From contig CP137873.1 of assembly GCA_034406715.1 (NCBI GenBank), positions 744,001-808,000 of the forward strand: DNA of 64,000 nucleotides, written 5' to 3'. The notes beneath the pieces were generated by a model. That model made no database searches. It saw only the letters and a list, made by a program, of their open reading frames with translations, and had not been told where the DNA came from. Below are positions 55,553-64,000 of this stretch, one piece after another. Made by a program: the position numbers and the translations under genes. Source of the DNA: Rhodotorula mucilaginosa. Taxonomy: Eukaryota; Basidiomycota; Microbotryomycetes; Sporidiobolales; Sporidiobolaceae. Position 1 is the stretch's first letter; each line of letters starts with the position of its first letter.

Positions 55553-56272
55553 AAAGGACAATCCCCAGCACTTTGTGGAACCCTCCCCTCCCCCTTCCCG
55601 TCCGATACCACTTCGCAAATCTTCTTCGCCCGTATATCTCTCTCTCTACCCTTCGCATCGTTACATCCAGTGCACACGTCTCGACCTACTGCTCGCATCC
55701 CTCTTATCTATTACCGCCGCCACCCTCTTTTCTCGGTTCGGAGGTCTACGGTCGCCGCCGTCTCGCGGTCACCTGCGCCTCGAACAGACACGACGCGACT
55801 CGACAAAGGTCTCTTCCGCCGATTTTTCTTTGGTTGGAGCAATCGCATCTGCGAGCACGACTGCGCTTTCGGTCTTTTCGGTCTTCTCTCTTCACCCCCT
55901 CCCCTCCCATCGCACGCCGGCACGTTGCGGTTTTTGTCGAGTCCGTCTATACACCGCACAGCTCCGTTCGTCGTCACCTCGGGACTGCCAGTCCCCCTTT
56001 TACCCCTTTTTGGGTTGTCGTAGCTAGCACCTCGACTCGTCTCTCTGTGACTCTCCTATTGCATTTGCCTACTCCTTAGCAAACCTATCAAGATGCGCGT
56101 GCAGACACTAGTGCAGAGCGAGATTTGATTAGCGAGGTGTTTTGATGTCGTTCAGCGCTGCGTCGGAGCTTTTTCCAAGTCCGATCTTCTCGAAACTCGG
56201 ACGCGTCGCTCTTGCTTTGCTCGGCCTCTACGCGACGGCAGAGACGTTCAGCGAGGGCTTGCAGCGTGGATC
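55553..56272. other. Intergenic
   Basis: No gene is supported; pyrimidine-rich 3' flank and promoter. An ATG at 56143 opens a short frame that is not in phase with the next gene. Confidence 0.5.
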
Positions 56273-58181
56273 ATGTCGGGTCAGTCCAGTCCCAGCTCGC
56301 CAGAAGGGACGGCCTCGGAAGTACGCGACGCTCACACCGCGTCTCTTGTTTGCGCAGCGGTCTACTCGATCTTCACCTCGCCGCACCACCCGCCGGTCCC
56401 TGATCACCTGCCGACCCTGATCGTGACCCCGAACGGCAGGCCGAACCAAGTCCTATGTGAGCGAGCGAGCCAGGCGAGAGCCGGACGGGGCAGCGAGGAC
56501 CCTCGTTTTCCACTCGTGTTTGTCGGCCGATTGCTGACTCTGGCGATCTCGTGCAGATACATATCTACACACGGTAATATACGCTCTTCGGACTTACGCA
56601 GTGACGCCGTGCTGACCGAGCTCCGTGTGCAGGCTCACAACACGGAAAACTACCTCTTGACGCCGTCCGATGCAGGCGACCTCTGCGTCGCGAAACTGTA
56701 CCCGCCAGACTCGTCCGGATCTCTCCGCGCCGCCAGCACCAGCGCCAACGGAGCTGCCTCCAGTCTCGGCCATGGCTCGGCCCTGGGCGCCGCGATGGGA
56801 GGATCGCACATCCGCTGCGAGGCGAGTCGAGGCCTGAACTGGCGGATACACCAGACCGGCATTCAGGTACGTCGTTAGGGCGCTACGCTCCGAAGAACGA
56901 GTATGTTAGCTGACGCACGTGTTCAATCATCAGAACCCGGTGTACAAGCTGCTCCTGCCGAATCCCGACCAGCCTCAATCCGACCAGCCGCTGTTCCAGA
57001 TCTCGAAACCGAACCCGAATGCCCCGTACTGGTCCATGTTCTACTTTGCCTACGCTGGTCATCTCATCCCGCCGAAGCGAGTCGAATTTGGTCGGATCAG
57101 CAAGAACCCGGCCGAGGCAGGAGGAGGAACTCGCGTCGCTATCACGGGTCGCACCGACGAGGAAAAGGCAGTCTGGAAGAGTATCGGCGACGGCAACGAG
57201 GACGGCGTCGAGTGGATCGTCTTGTGTGCGGCGTTGGCAGTTCTCGACGACGAGATTGTCGCCGCCGCTGAGAAAGCCGGCTTTCCTCCCGGCGGACCTA
57301 GTGGACCTCGTCTCCGCCCGCCGCCTCCCATCGGCGGCGGCGGCGCCAAAGGTCCCATGCCGCCTCCAAGTCCTACCCGCACACGGATCCACCCCCCTGT
57401 GAATTACAGCACCGAACTCCCGCGGTCGGCTTCGTCTCACTCGCTCGGACAGGCCGACGGTCGACTCCCTGCCCACGCTCCGCCGAGGTCGCCGCAGCGC
57501 CAACGTGTCGCCCCGCCTCAGCAGCAACCTCTTCCTTCTTCCGGTCCTCCGCCCAACTTTGCCCCGCCTGCGCCCAAGTTTGCGCAGCAGCAGCAGCAGC
57601 GACCACACACCCCTCCGCAGGGACGTCCGATCCCGTCGCCGCAGCAGCAGGCATCGCGCGGACCGCCTCCGCAGCAGCTGCAGGTGAACGGTGGCATGCC
57701 ACCAGGCCAGTATGGAGGAGGTCCGCCTCCGCAGCCGCGACACCAAAACCACAACGGTGGACCGATGCCGCCCCCTTCTCGGTCTGCCCCGCCTCCCGCA
57801 GCCCTTCAACCAGCGCATCCTCCCCCGCCTCGACAACATTCAGCGCCGATGCCTTCTGGTCAAGTCAACGGCCACGTGATGACGGCGCCTCCGCCTCGGC
57901 AAGCCTCGCTCGCTTCGCCCGCTTCTTCTTCGTCCCGACAACCGGCGAACTACCACCCATCCGGGCCTGGTCCCGCGCAGCCGCATGGGATTCCTCGACC
58001 AGGTCCAGGACCGGCACCGGTAGCGTCGGCGCCGTCGCGCGGATTCCAGCTGTCGGACGGACCGAGCCCGTCATCGGTAGCCGCGCCGCCGCCGCCCAGG
58101 GGAGCCGACTCGAGCGCAGCGGCCCGCATGGTCCAACGTGAAGTCGAAGCAAAGCGTCTGCAGAAGATGCGCAACGCGTAA
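56273..58181 (+). CDS. Unknown protein with compact N-terminal domain and Pro/Gln-rich tail
   Basis: I do not recognise the family. Exons by phase: from 56273 (MSGQSSPSSPEGTASEVRDA), a 17-nt exon 56557-56573 (YTYLHT), then AHNTENYLLTPSDAGDLCVA, HIRCEASRGLNWRIHQTGIQ and from about 56933 NPVYKLLLPNPDQPQSDQPL. The first ~270 residues look folded (alternating hydrophobics, FQISKPNPNAPYWSMFYFAY, GVEWIVLCAALAVLDDEIVA). The remainder is low-complexity, rich in Pro, Gln, Gly and Ser, with repeated PPP/QQQ runs, typical of scaffold or actin- or endocytosis-linked proteins, which remains speculation. It ends with a short charged helix (VQREVEAKRLQKMRNA). The start could also lie upstream if another exon exists. 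Confidence 0.65.
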
Positions 58182-58421
58182 CGCCCCTACCATCCGCCAC
58201 AGCTCGCTCTGCACCTTCCCCCCAAAATAGACCCTTTCTTTCGCGCTATTTTATTCCTCCCACTCGCACGCTCTTTGCATATATTCTCCCATGATACCCC
58301 GCTCTCTTTTTCTTCCGACCCATAGACCATACCTGTAAGACTGCGTCTTTCTTCTCGAACACGCTTGCTGCGAGCGTGACACTGGCAGTGTTGCGTTTCT
58401 ATTGCTGCGTTTGCCCTTGCG
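58182..58421. other. Convergent intergenic space
   Basis: It holds the 3' flanks of two convergent genes. No gene is seen. Confidence 0.5.
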
Positions 58422-61400
58422 CTACACCCACCTTGAAGAGCTTGCACCGGTCCCGAGACCGGCGCTCCAGTACTCTGCGCGCTTCCCGCTCACGCGACCA
58501 AGCTTGCCGCGACCGTCGTTGGTCGCGACGCCGTTCAGCTCCTCGACGACGCTGTCGGCAACGCTCGCGACGAACCACCGCGCGAGAACCGACTGCATCG
58601 CGTGCAGCGAAGGAAGGACCAGGGTCGAAGAGACGGTGTCGCCGAGAGAGTCGCCGCGCCGAGAGGCGTCCTGCGAGAGGGCAAAGTAATCAGTTGGTCG
58701 CACCTCGGACGAAGGCGACGGCGGAAAAGAAAAACATACCACCAACTGCTGCCACAGACTCTTCTGCACCGGGAAGCGCTTGAGAGTAACTGCAAAGTGA
58801 GTGAAAAGCGGTCAACGAGTGTCGTTGCTACACGAGCTGACCAAACGCGACGTGCCATCGATCTGCATCGCCACTTCGCCCGTCTCCGAAATGGCAAACT
58901 TTGCGTCCGGGAGAAGGGTCTTGACGGCGTCCTCGTCGCTGGCCTCGGGATGTTCCTCCTTGTAGCCGGCGATTCCGTTCGCGATCTGGTGAGGCAGACA
59001 CTCAGCTTCGACTCCTGGACGACAAGCCTGGAGAAGTGGGGCTCACGAAAAGTTGGCATGCATAGATGGCCGAGTCGCGCAAGCCGCCGAGTCCGTCCAC
59101 AAGTCCGCGACCGAACGGACCGGGCACGTAGTCGTACAAACCTGCGGCTCCGTTCTGAGCAGCTGGCGGCAACGATTTCGGTCGTTCGGGCTTGGTCTCG
59201 ATCGCCGGCTCAGAGGAAGTAGCGACAGGGGTCTTCGTCAAGTCATTAGAGGCGGCGACGGCGACGGCGGAAGATGCGTCCGAAGCCACGAGGGCGGTAG
59301 TTTCTGGCGTCGGAGAGGGCAAGGATTCGACAGGGGGCGTAGAGTTCGAGCTCGCGGCTTCGTGCTCGGCAGAGGGCAAAGACGCGGTCGCCTTCGCTGC
59401 GCTCTCGTCCTGTACCACCGGAACGGCGAACGGAGACGTCTCCTGCTCGTCCGGAAGCGTCGCCACAGCTGCGTTCGATTCGGCCGAATCCGGCTTCGCC
59501 GCATCCTCGTCGCCGTCCGACTTGCCTCCAGCCTCTTCCGACGTTTCTTCAATCCCTTTGACCTGCTTGATGAGTTCAGGCGGTGCGACAATCTCGAAAG
59601 CTCGCAAACCCGACATGACGCGACCTCCCGCAATCTGCTCGACGACGCCCATCTCGATCCCGCGCCCTTCGCACACGCGCCGCTTAAAGTCGTCGTACAT
59701 CTCGTCGACGCTCTTGGCGTGACGTTCCAACTCGGCGGTGGTGAGGGAGTGAGTCGGGTCGTTCGTGCGAGAACCGGTGTAGTAGGATTCGAGAGTGATG
59801 CAAAGGCGGTCGAAGAAGCTCTGGAGGAACGTCGGTCGGAGAGAGGCGACACCGATACTGTAAGAGCGCGACAGTTCAGCTACTGCGAGACGTAGGAACG
59901 ATCAAGCCAGTGTCACTCACCTGCCAGTGATCGTAGAGGCTGGCGCGAGGGCAGGAAGTCAGCTTTGCAGGGGACTGTCTCGCGGGTGGCACAAAAAGTG
60001 CACACTCACGCGATGCAAAGATGGCGTCGGTGTCTTTGAAAGTTCAAGTAAGGCAGTGTCTAGAGTCAGCGTCCGGAGGAACAAAGCAACGCGCTCATGA
60101 AAACGCAAAAAAAAACGCACGAGTCGAGACCCAGTACCCGCCACTCGCGCTCGCGTTACCAAAACTCGCGACGACCGTCTTGCCGTACTTTTCCCTCAAG
60201 TCTCTGACGGCGCCCCAGATCGTGTCCGAGTCGACGACGGCTCCGCCTCCGCTGTCGATGCGGAGGACGACGGCGCCGATCGTGTCGTCCTCGCCGGCTT
60301 CCTTCAAACCTCGGACGACGGAAGCGGTACCGAAGCTGTGTGCGGAGCGAGAAGGATTAAAGGCGTCAGAGTCGCCACAACAGGATCAAGGCCCGAAATA
60401 GAGACCACTCACTCGCCGACTTCGCCGATCGTTCCTTGCAGGTACACGACGCCGACTTCGATCGTCTCCTTGTTCATGTACTTTTCGACCGCCTTCTCGA
60501 GCACTTTCCCATAATGGTAGAACCCCATCATCTTTCTCTCCTTGTCGCCTCCCAATTCGGGATCGAGGATCGAATCGAGCACGTCCTGGCGGTAACAGGT
60601 CCCGTTCAAGAGCCCTTCTTTCGTCGCTTCGCGGGCGGTGAATGGTCCCACTCGAGTCAGGGCGCGGGCGCGAGCGAGGGAGCCTTCGCTGCCTTGGGAC
60701 CAGAAGCGATTCCGGCCGATGTAGCGCAGGAGGTTGTCGTTCAGGTCGTTGATCAGTTGCTCGTGGTTCTCGCGCTGAGGTTCGGTCAACTTTTCGTCGA
60801 TGTACTGGTGCGCGCAGGGGGAGTGAGTCTGACGGTCCTGCGATGTAAAGTTGCTGTGGAACTGGGCGCACCGGTTGTACGAACGACTTGTACTCGTTGC
60901 GAGCCTCGGCGTGCACTTCGATGCCCAGCCACTTTGCCAGTCGTCCGAAGAAGGGCGTTGTCGAGCCTGCAGGGGCGTAAAGTCAGCGGGAGGGGGTCAG
61001 ATGACAAGCTATCCGGCAGCACTTACCGAGCCCGACGAGTGGAACCTCTCCGGTCGGCTGGCAGTACACTTCGTCGAACGCTGCAAGTCGCGTTTCACGC
61101 TCGTCGTCGTCGTCAGCTCTCGGCCCGCGCGCGCCCTTCCGTCCCTCGACCGGCGATCAAGACTCACCGGACGCGAGCAAGTACTGCCCCTGGCTGGTAA
61201 ACGTATCGGTCCACGCGACGGTTCTCCACCCTTGTTGACCAAACTTTTCGTGCTTGACCCTGCGGAGTTCGAGCAGGGCGTCCTGGATCTCTTCGATCTG
61301 GGCGAGACCGAGCGTGTAGGACGGGACGGAAGGGATCGAAGTGTGAGAAAAGTCGGCGACGATCCCGCGCTGCCGGTACAATCACGAGAGGGCGTGTCAG

Positions 61401-61939
61401 AATCTCGCTCGTCCCAGGGTTTCCTCGTACAGTGACTTTGTCGGACTGACGACGCGGTCATCCTGTTCTATGAACTTGATAGTCCGGATGACGTCGAACA
61501 ACTCCATGACCCTGGGGGGTTCCTCCGGAGCTCCCGCACCTCTGGACGAGAGGAGGTAGTTGAGGCTCGACCCGGCGGATTTCGCCTCGACGATGCCTCC
61601 ATCGTAGAGCTTCCAGTAGAGGACCGTCTTTTCGGGAACGGCGTCCCGTTTGCGGGCGCGAGCCTTTTCGGCGTTCCACCTTCATTTGGGAAGAGTGGTC
61701 AGCTGGGGAGTTTGGCACCGAGAGGGAACAGAGGCTCACGATCCGAAGGCATAGGTTACTGCGACGGCTCCGATGACCCAGTTCCTGTACCTCCAAACAT
61801 TCTGGGCATAGCGGTAGCCGTTCGACTGCCCGATCCTCGCAGCGAGTGCCGAGTTTCGAGGACCTGTCACGCCCGGCGTCGGAGGAGGCGGAGGGGGAGG
61901 CGGAGCAGCAGATGGCTGCGGTGGTTTCGGATCTGCCAT
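58422..61939 (-). CDS. S49-family serine peptidase (SppA/protease IV-like), double-domain
   Basis: Signal-peptide-peptidase-A-like protease, probably membrane-bound and possibly mitochondrial. The N-terminus is Pro-rich and followed by one membrane segment (RNWVIGAVAVTYAFGSW). Domain 1: RVMELFDVIRTIKFIEQDDR, GIVADFSHTSIPSV, FGQQGWRTVAWTDTFTSQGQ, YLLASAFDEVYCQPTGEVPL; a Lys in FTAREATKEGLLNG is placed like the catalytic Lys of SppA. Domain 2: DTIGAVVLRIDSGGGAVVDS, then the nucleophile block SFGNASASGGYWVSTHTDAI and FASPSTITGSIGVASLRPTF. The segment is built from consecutive exons of 24 nt (60010-60033) and 19 nt (59921-59939). A ~150-residue acidic Ser/Ala/Glu-rich insertion follows VAPPELIKQVKGIEE. 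The C-terminus (DASRRGDSLGDTVSSTLVLP) is helical. It is much longer than E. coli SppA (618 residues). Confidence 0.82.
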
Positions 61940-62050
61940 GCTGCTCAGCTTAACTCAGCTCGCGGGTGTGCGAGGTCCGAGACGGTCGAGTGGGGAGCAA
62001 GTTGAAGAGACGTCACTCTTCCGCTGTCGACATTCTGGGATATCGGGAGC
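61940..62050. promoter_or_regulatory. 111-bp bidirectional promoter
   Basis: Only 111 bp separate the start codons of the S49 peptidase (minus) and the next gene (plus), so both 5' UTRs and promoters must overlap or be very short. Confidence 0.5.
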
Positions 62051-62915
62051 ATGGCGGGTAAATATGCACTCTGATAGCCTGCAAACACAGACGCTGATCC
62101 TACCATCCGCACAGCCGACTTCTCGCACGAACCGTTCCCGACTCCGGCCCAACTCGTCGACAGAGTCCCGCTCATCAAGAACCCGGGCTTCTGGGTCCCA
62201 AAGCCAGTCAGTCTGCGCTCCGGTGGTGGACTTTACCAGCCGCGCCGCTGATCGATCAGCGAACCGGCGCGCCGCAGGTACAACTCCCTCCCGACATTCA
62301 TCCCTTGCCGGACGACGTGCAGGCTTACGTGCGTGCCAGTCTCTCTCTCGAGAGGGCACTCATAACAGGCGACACTGATTCCCGATCCCCGTGCGCACTC
62401 CGTAGTTCGTCTACCCGCACACGCTCGAGGCGCACGTCCTCCAAACCCTCCCTCCGGCACTCGCCCAACTCCAAGCCGAACAGCAACAGCGCCTCGCCCT
62501 CTTGGCTTCGTACGCCGAATCGAAAGAACGAGCGAGGAGGGCAGAGTTGAACAGGCTCGCGCCCGGGTGGCATGAAGGGAAAGGAGGGGTCATGCAGCCC
62601 CTTAGGGCGGGGAGCTCGTCGTCGGCGGTGGCGGCGGCGACAACAAAGCACGGGGACGAGCATGATCTCCTCCACGAAGAAGAAGAAGGAGCAACTGCTG
62701 CCGGAGGAGGAGTATCAGGAGGACACGACAACAACACCAAGAAACACGCAAACGCCGAGCAAGCCACTCTAACATCATCATCAAACACCGCCGCCACTGC
62801 CGCCTCACCGGCCCCGGACCTCTTTAAGGACTTTGTCGAAGGCCTCGAGCGGCTCGACTCGACCCTCGGCAGCAATGGTTCTGCTCGATCCCGCGACGTC
62901 GACGACCTGATCTGA
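62051..62915 (+). CDS. Small protein of unknown function
   Basis: Proposed exons: 62051-62057 (only ATGGCGG is coding), from 62115, then exons joining FWVPKP to RTGAPQVQLPPDIHPLPDDV and QAY to FVYPHTLEAHVLQTL. The result reads MAADFSHEPFPTPAQLVDRV, PLIKNPGFWVPKP, PPALAQLQAEQQQRLALLAS and YAESKERARRAELNRLAPGW, then a disordered Ser/Thr/Ala/Gly-rich region and a final acidic helix DLFKDFVEGLERLDSTL. The first ~120 residues look like a conserved fold with a helix (Q/E/R-rich), but I do not recognise the family. The stop at 62913-62915 lies inside a (CTGAT)4 repeat. Splices are less certain than in other genes; the intron before RTGAP is about 53 nt. Confidence 0.6.
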
Positions 62916-62927
62916 TCTGATCTGATC
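62907..62927. repeat. (CTGAT)4 pentanucleotide repeat overlapping a stop codon
   Basis: Four CTGAT units in tandem. The gene's TGA stop (62913-62915) is in the second unit, and further TGA triplets recur in the other units. Confidence 0.85.
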
Positions 62928-63399
62928 CGACGTGATCGTGCCCGGTTGTCCTGTCCTCCTCTCTTTTCACGTGGTACTGCCTCGAGACTTGTTGTCGTAA
63001 CTATCCTGTAAATCACCGTCGTGAATCCTGCTTCGGATCGGGATATGGCGTGCGCGGCACCATGCTGCGAGAGCGAGCAAGCAAAGCAACGCAAGCAAGC
63101 CGCGAAACCTCCTCCGAATCGAAAGGACAAGAGTGTCGCCCGAGACATATGTGTCGCTTCCTCGGACCCGTCGCAAGCGAACTCGTCTCTGGCTTGATCA
63201 ATCAGCAAGGCATGCAATCGAGTCGTCTCCCCGAGAGATGCGCGCAGTGGAATCGCTAGACCTTCGCCCGACCGGCCGGCAGGTTCACGGATCGATCAGA
63301 CTTCGGGTTCCGTTCGGCTGCAAACTCAAACCGTCGCGTCTGTGTTTTTGGATCCGTAGAAACGTTGCAACAGCCACAAAGAAGGAGGGGCAAAATGCT
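62928..63399. other. Intergenic between convergent genes
   Basis: No gene is supported. 3' flanks of the small protein gene and of RPS24. Confidence 0.5.
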
Positions 63400-64000
63400 C
63401 TACTTCTTCTTGCCAGCGTCGGCCTTCGACTTGGCAGTGCCGCGGAACTTCTTGGCCCGGTCTGGAGGGCGCAATGGGAGTCAGCGTCGTCGTACGCGTG
63501 TGAATATAGGAGCTCGTAGAGGACGCACTCTTGCGCTCCTTGCGGAGCTTGCGGCCAGCACGCTCCTTCTTCTCCGCCAGACCGAACTGCACGCGGAGAG
63601 GGTCAGGGCCTGCCACCGGAGTCTATGCGTATAGCGGGGAGCCGGACTTACGCGGACAAGCCGGTACCTCGGCTCGAACTAATATGCGGTTCGAGGTCAG
63701 CTACAGGCGCGTGAGAGGAGGAGAAGAAGTCGAAAACGAAAAACCGCGAAAATTTCGGAATTTTTCGCGGCTACCGATTCGTCCGGGTGACGGGAAACGC
63801 ACCTTGAGGGCCTCCTTCGAGTCGTAGATGAGGGCGAATCCGGTCGACTTTCCGCCACCGAACTGGGTGCGGAAGCCAAAGACGATGACCTGGTCCTTGG
63901 GCGCCTTGTACATGGCGGCCAGCTTGTCGCGGAGCTCGTCCTTGGAGACGTTGGCGCGCGTCGGGTGCAGGACGTCGACGACCATCTGCTTGCGCTGGAG
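63400..64000 (-). CDS. RPS24: 40S ribosomal protein S24 (eS24), partial at window end
   Basis: Structural protein of the small ribosomal subunit. The gene enters from beyond 64000; only the part after the N-terminal strands is present, starting [20 protein letters not shown]. Then [20 protein letters not shown] and [20 protein letters not shown] (S24 signature), EALK, a 27-nt exon 63652-63678 (FEPRYRLVR), [18 protein letters not shown] and the basic tail [19 protein letters not shown] with stop at 63400. Motifs and tail match eS24. Introns interrupt a highly expressed gene, which is common in fungi. Confidence 0.95.

Noticed and set aside
56143-56272. Start of the Pro/Gln-rich protein at 56143
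   Set aside because: The frame is not in phase with the following exon that starts at 56273 and no intron would join them convincingly.
62215-62245. 29-nt intron in the small protein gene (GTCTGC to TTACCAG)
   Set aside because: Too short for splicing. A 53-nt alternative using GTCAGT and GATCAG gives an in-frame join and was preferred.

Overview
This is nuclear DNA of a fungus. The genes are protein-coding, GC-rich and closely packed on both strands, and they are cut by many short spliceosomal introns (mostly about 50-75 nt, GT..AG, often with a CTGAC- or CTCAC-like branch site). Gene content (Fet3-type and laccase-type multicopper oxidases, a DUF6534-like membrane protein, INO80 subunit Ies2, YOL075c-type ABC transporter, MSH2) and the dense introns point to a basidiomycete yeast. 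My best guess is Pucciniomycotina, Microbotryomycetes (Rhodotorula/Sporobolomyces relatives), but this is inferred from style and not from a marker gene. I see no tRNA, rRNA, CRISPR or viral element.

Layout: CaM-kinase (partial, -), B-type cyclin (-), an unresolved stretch, mitoribosomal mL54 (+), DUF6534-like 7-TM protein (+), Ies2 (-), a large Golgi-type glycosyltransferase-like protein (+), full-size ABCG transporter (-), Fet3-type ferroxidase (-), MSH2 (-), an unresolved stretch, synaptobrevin (+), C2H2 transcription factor (+), YBP/glomulin-like protein (-), an AT-rich DNA transposon of MITE type with TA target duplication, an orphan 7-TM protein (+), snRNP SmE (+), complex I NDUFA2 (+), TFIIA gamma (-), purple acid phosphatase (+), GPI-type acid phosphatase (-), laccase-like multicopper oxidase (+), an RVxF-containing protein (+), a proline/glutamine-rich protein (+), an S49/SppA-like peptidase (-), a small conserved-looking protein (+), and ribosomal protein S24 (partial, -).

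Most genes are housekeeping and share no pathway. One possible functional group is at 44.8-53.1 kb, where two unrelated secreted acid phosphatases converge and the second shares a 455-bp promoter, containing a CACGTG box, with a multicopper oxidase.

The strongest unusual signal is in exon structure. Several genes only make sense with extremely small exons: 5 nt in synaptobrevin, 6 nt in purple acid phosphatase, 7 and 11 nt back to back in the ferroxidase copper site, and 17-27 nt in others. In each of the smallest cases phase and conserved family motifs fit exactly. The synaptobrevin start codon itself appears to be split by an intron (AT|G).
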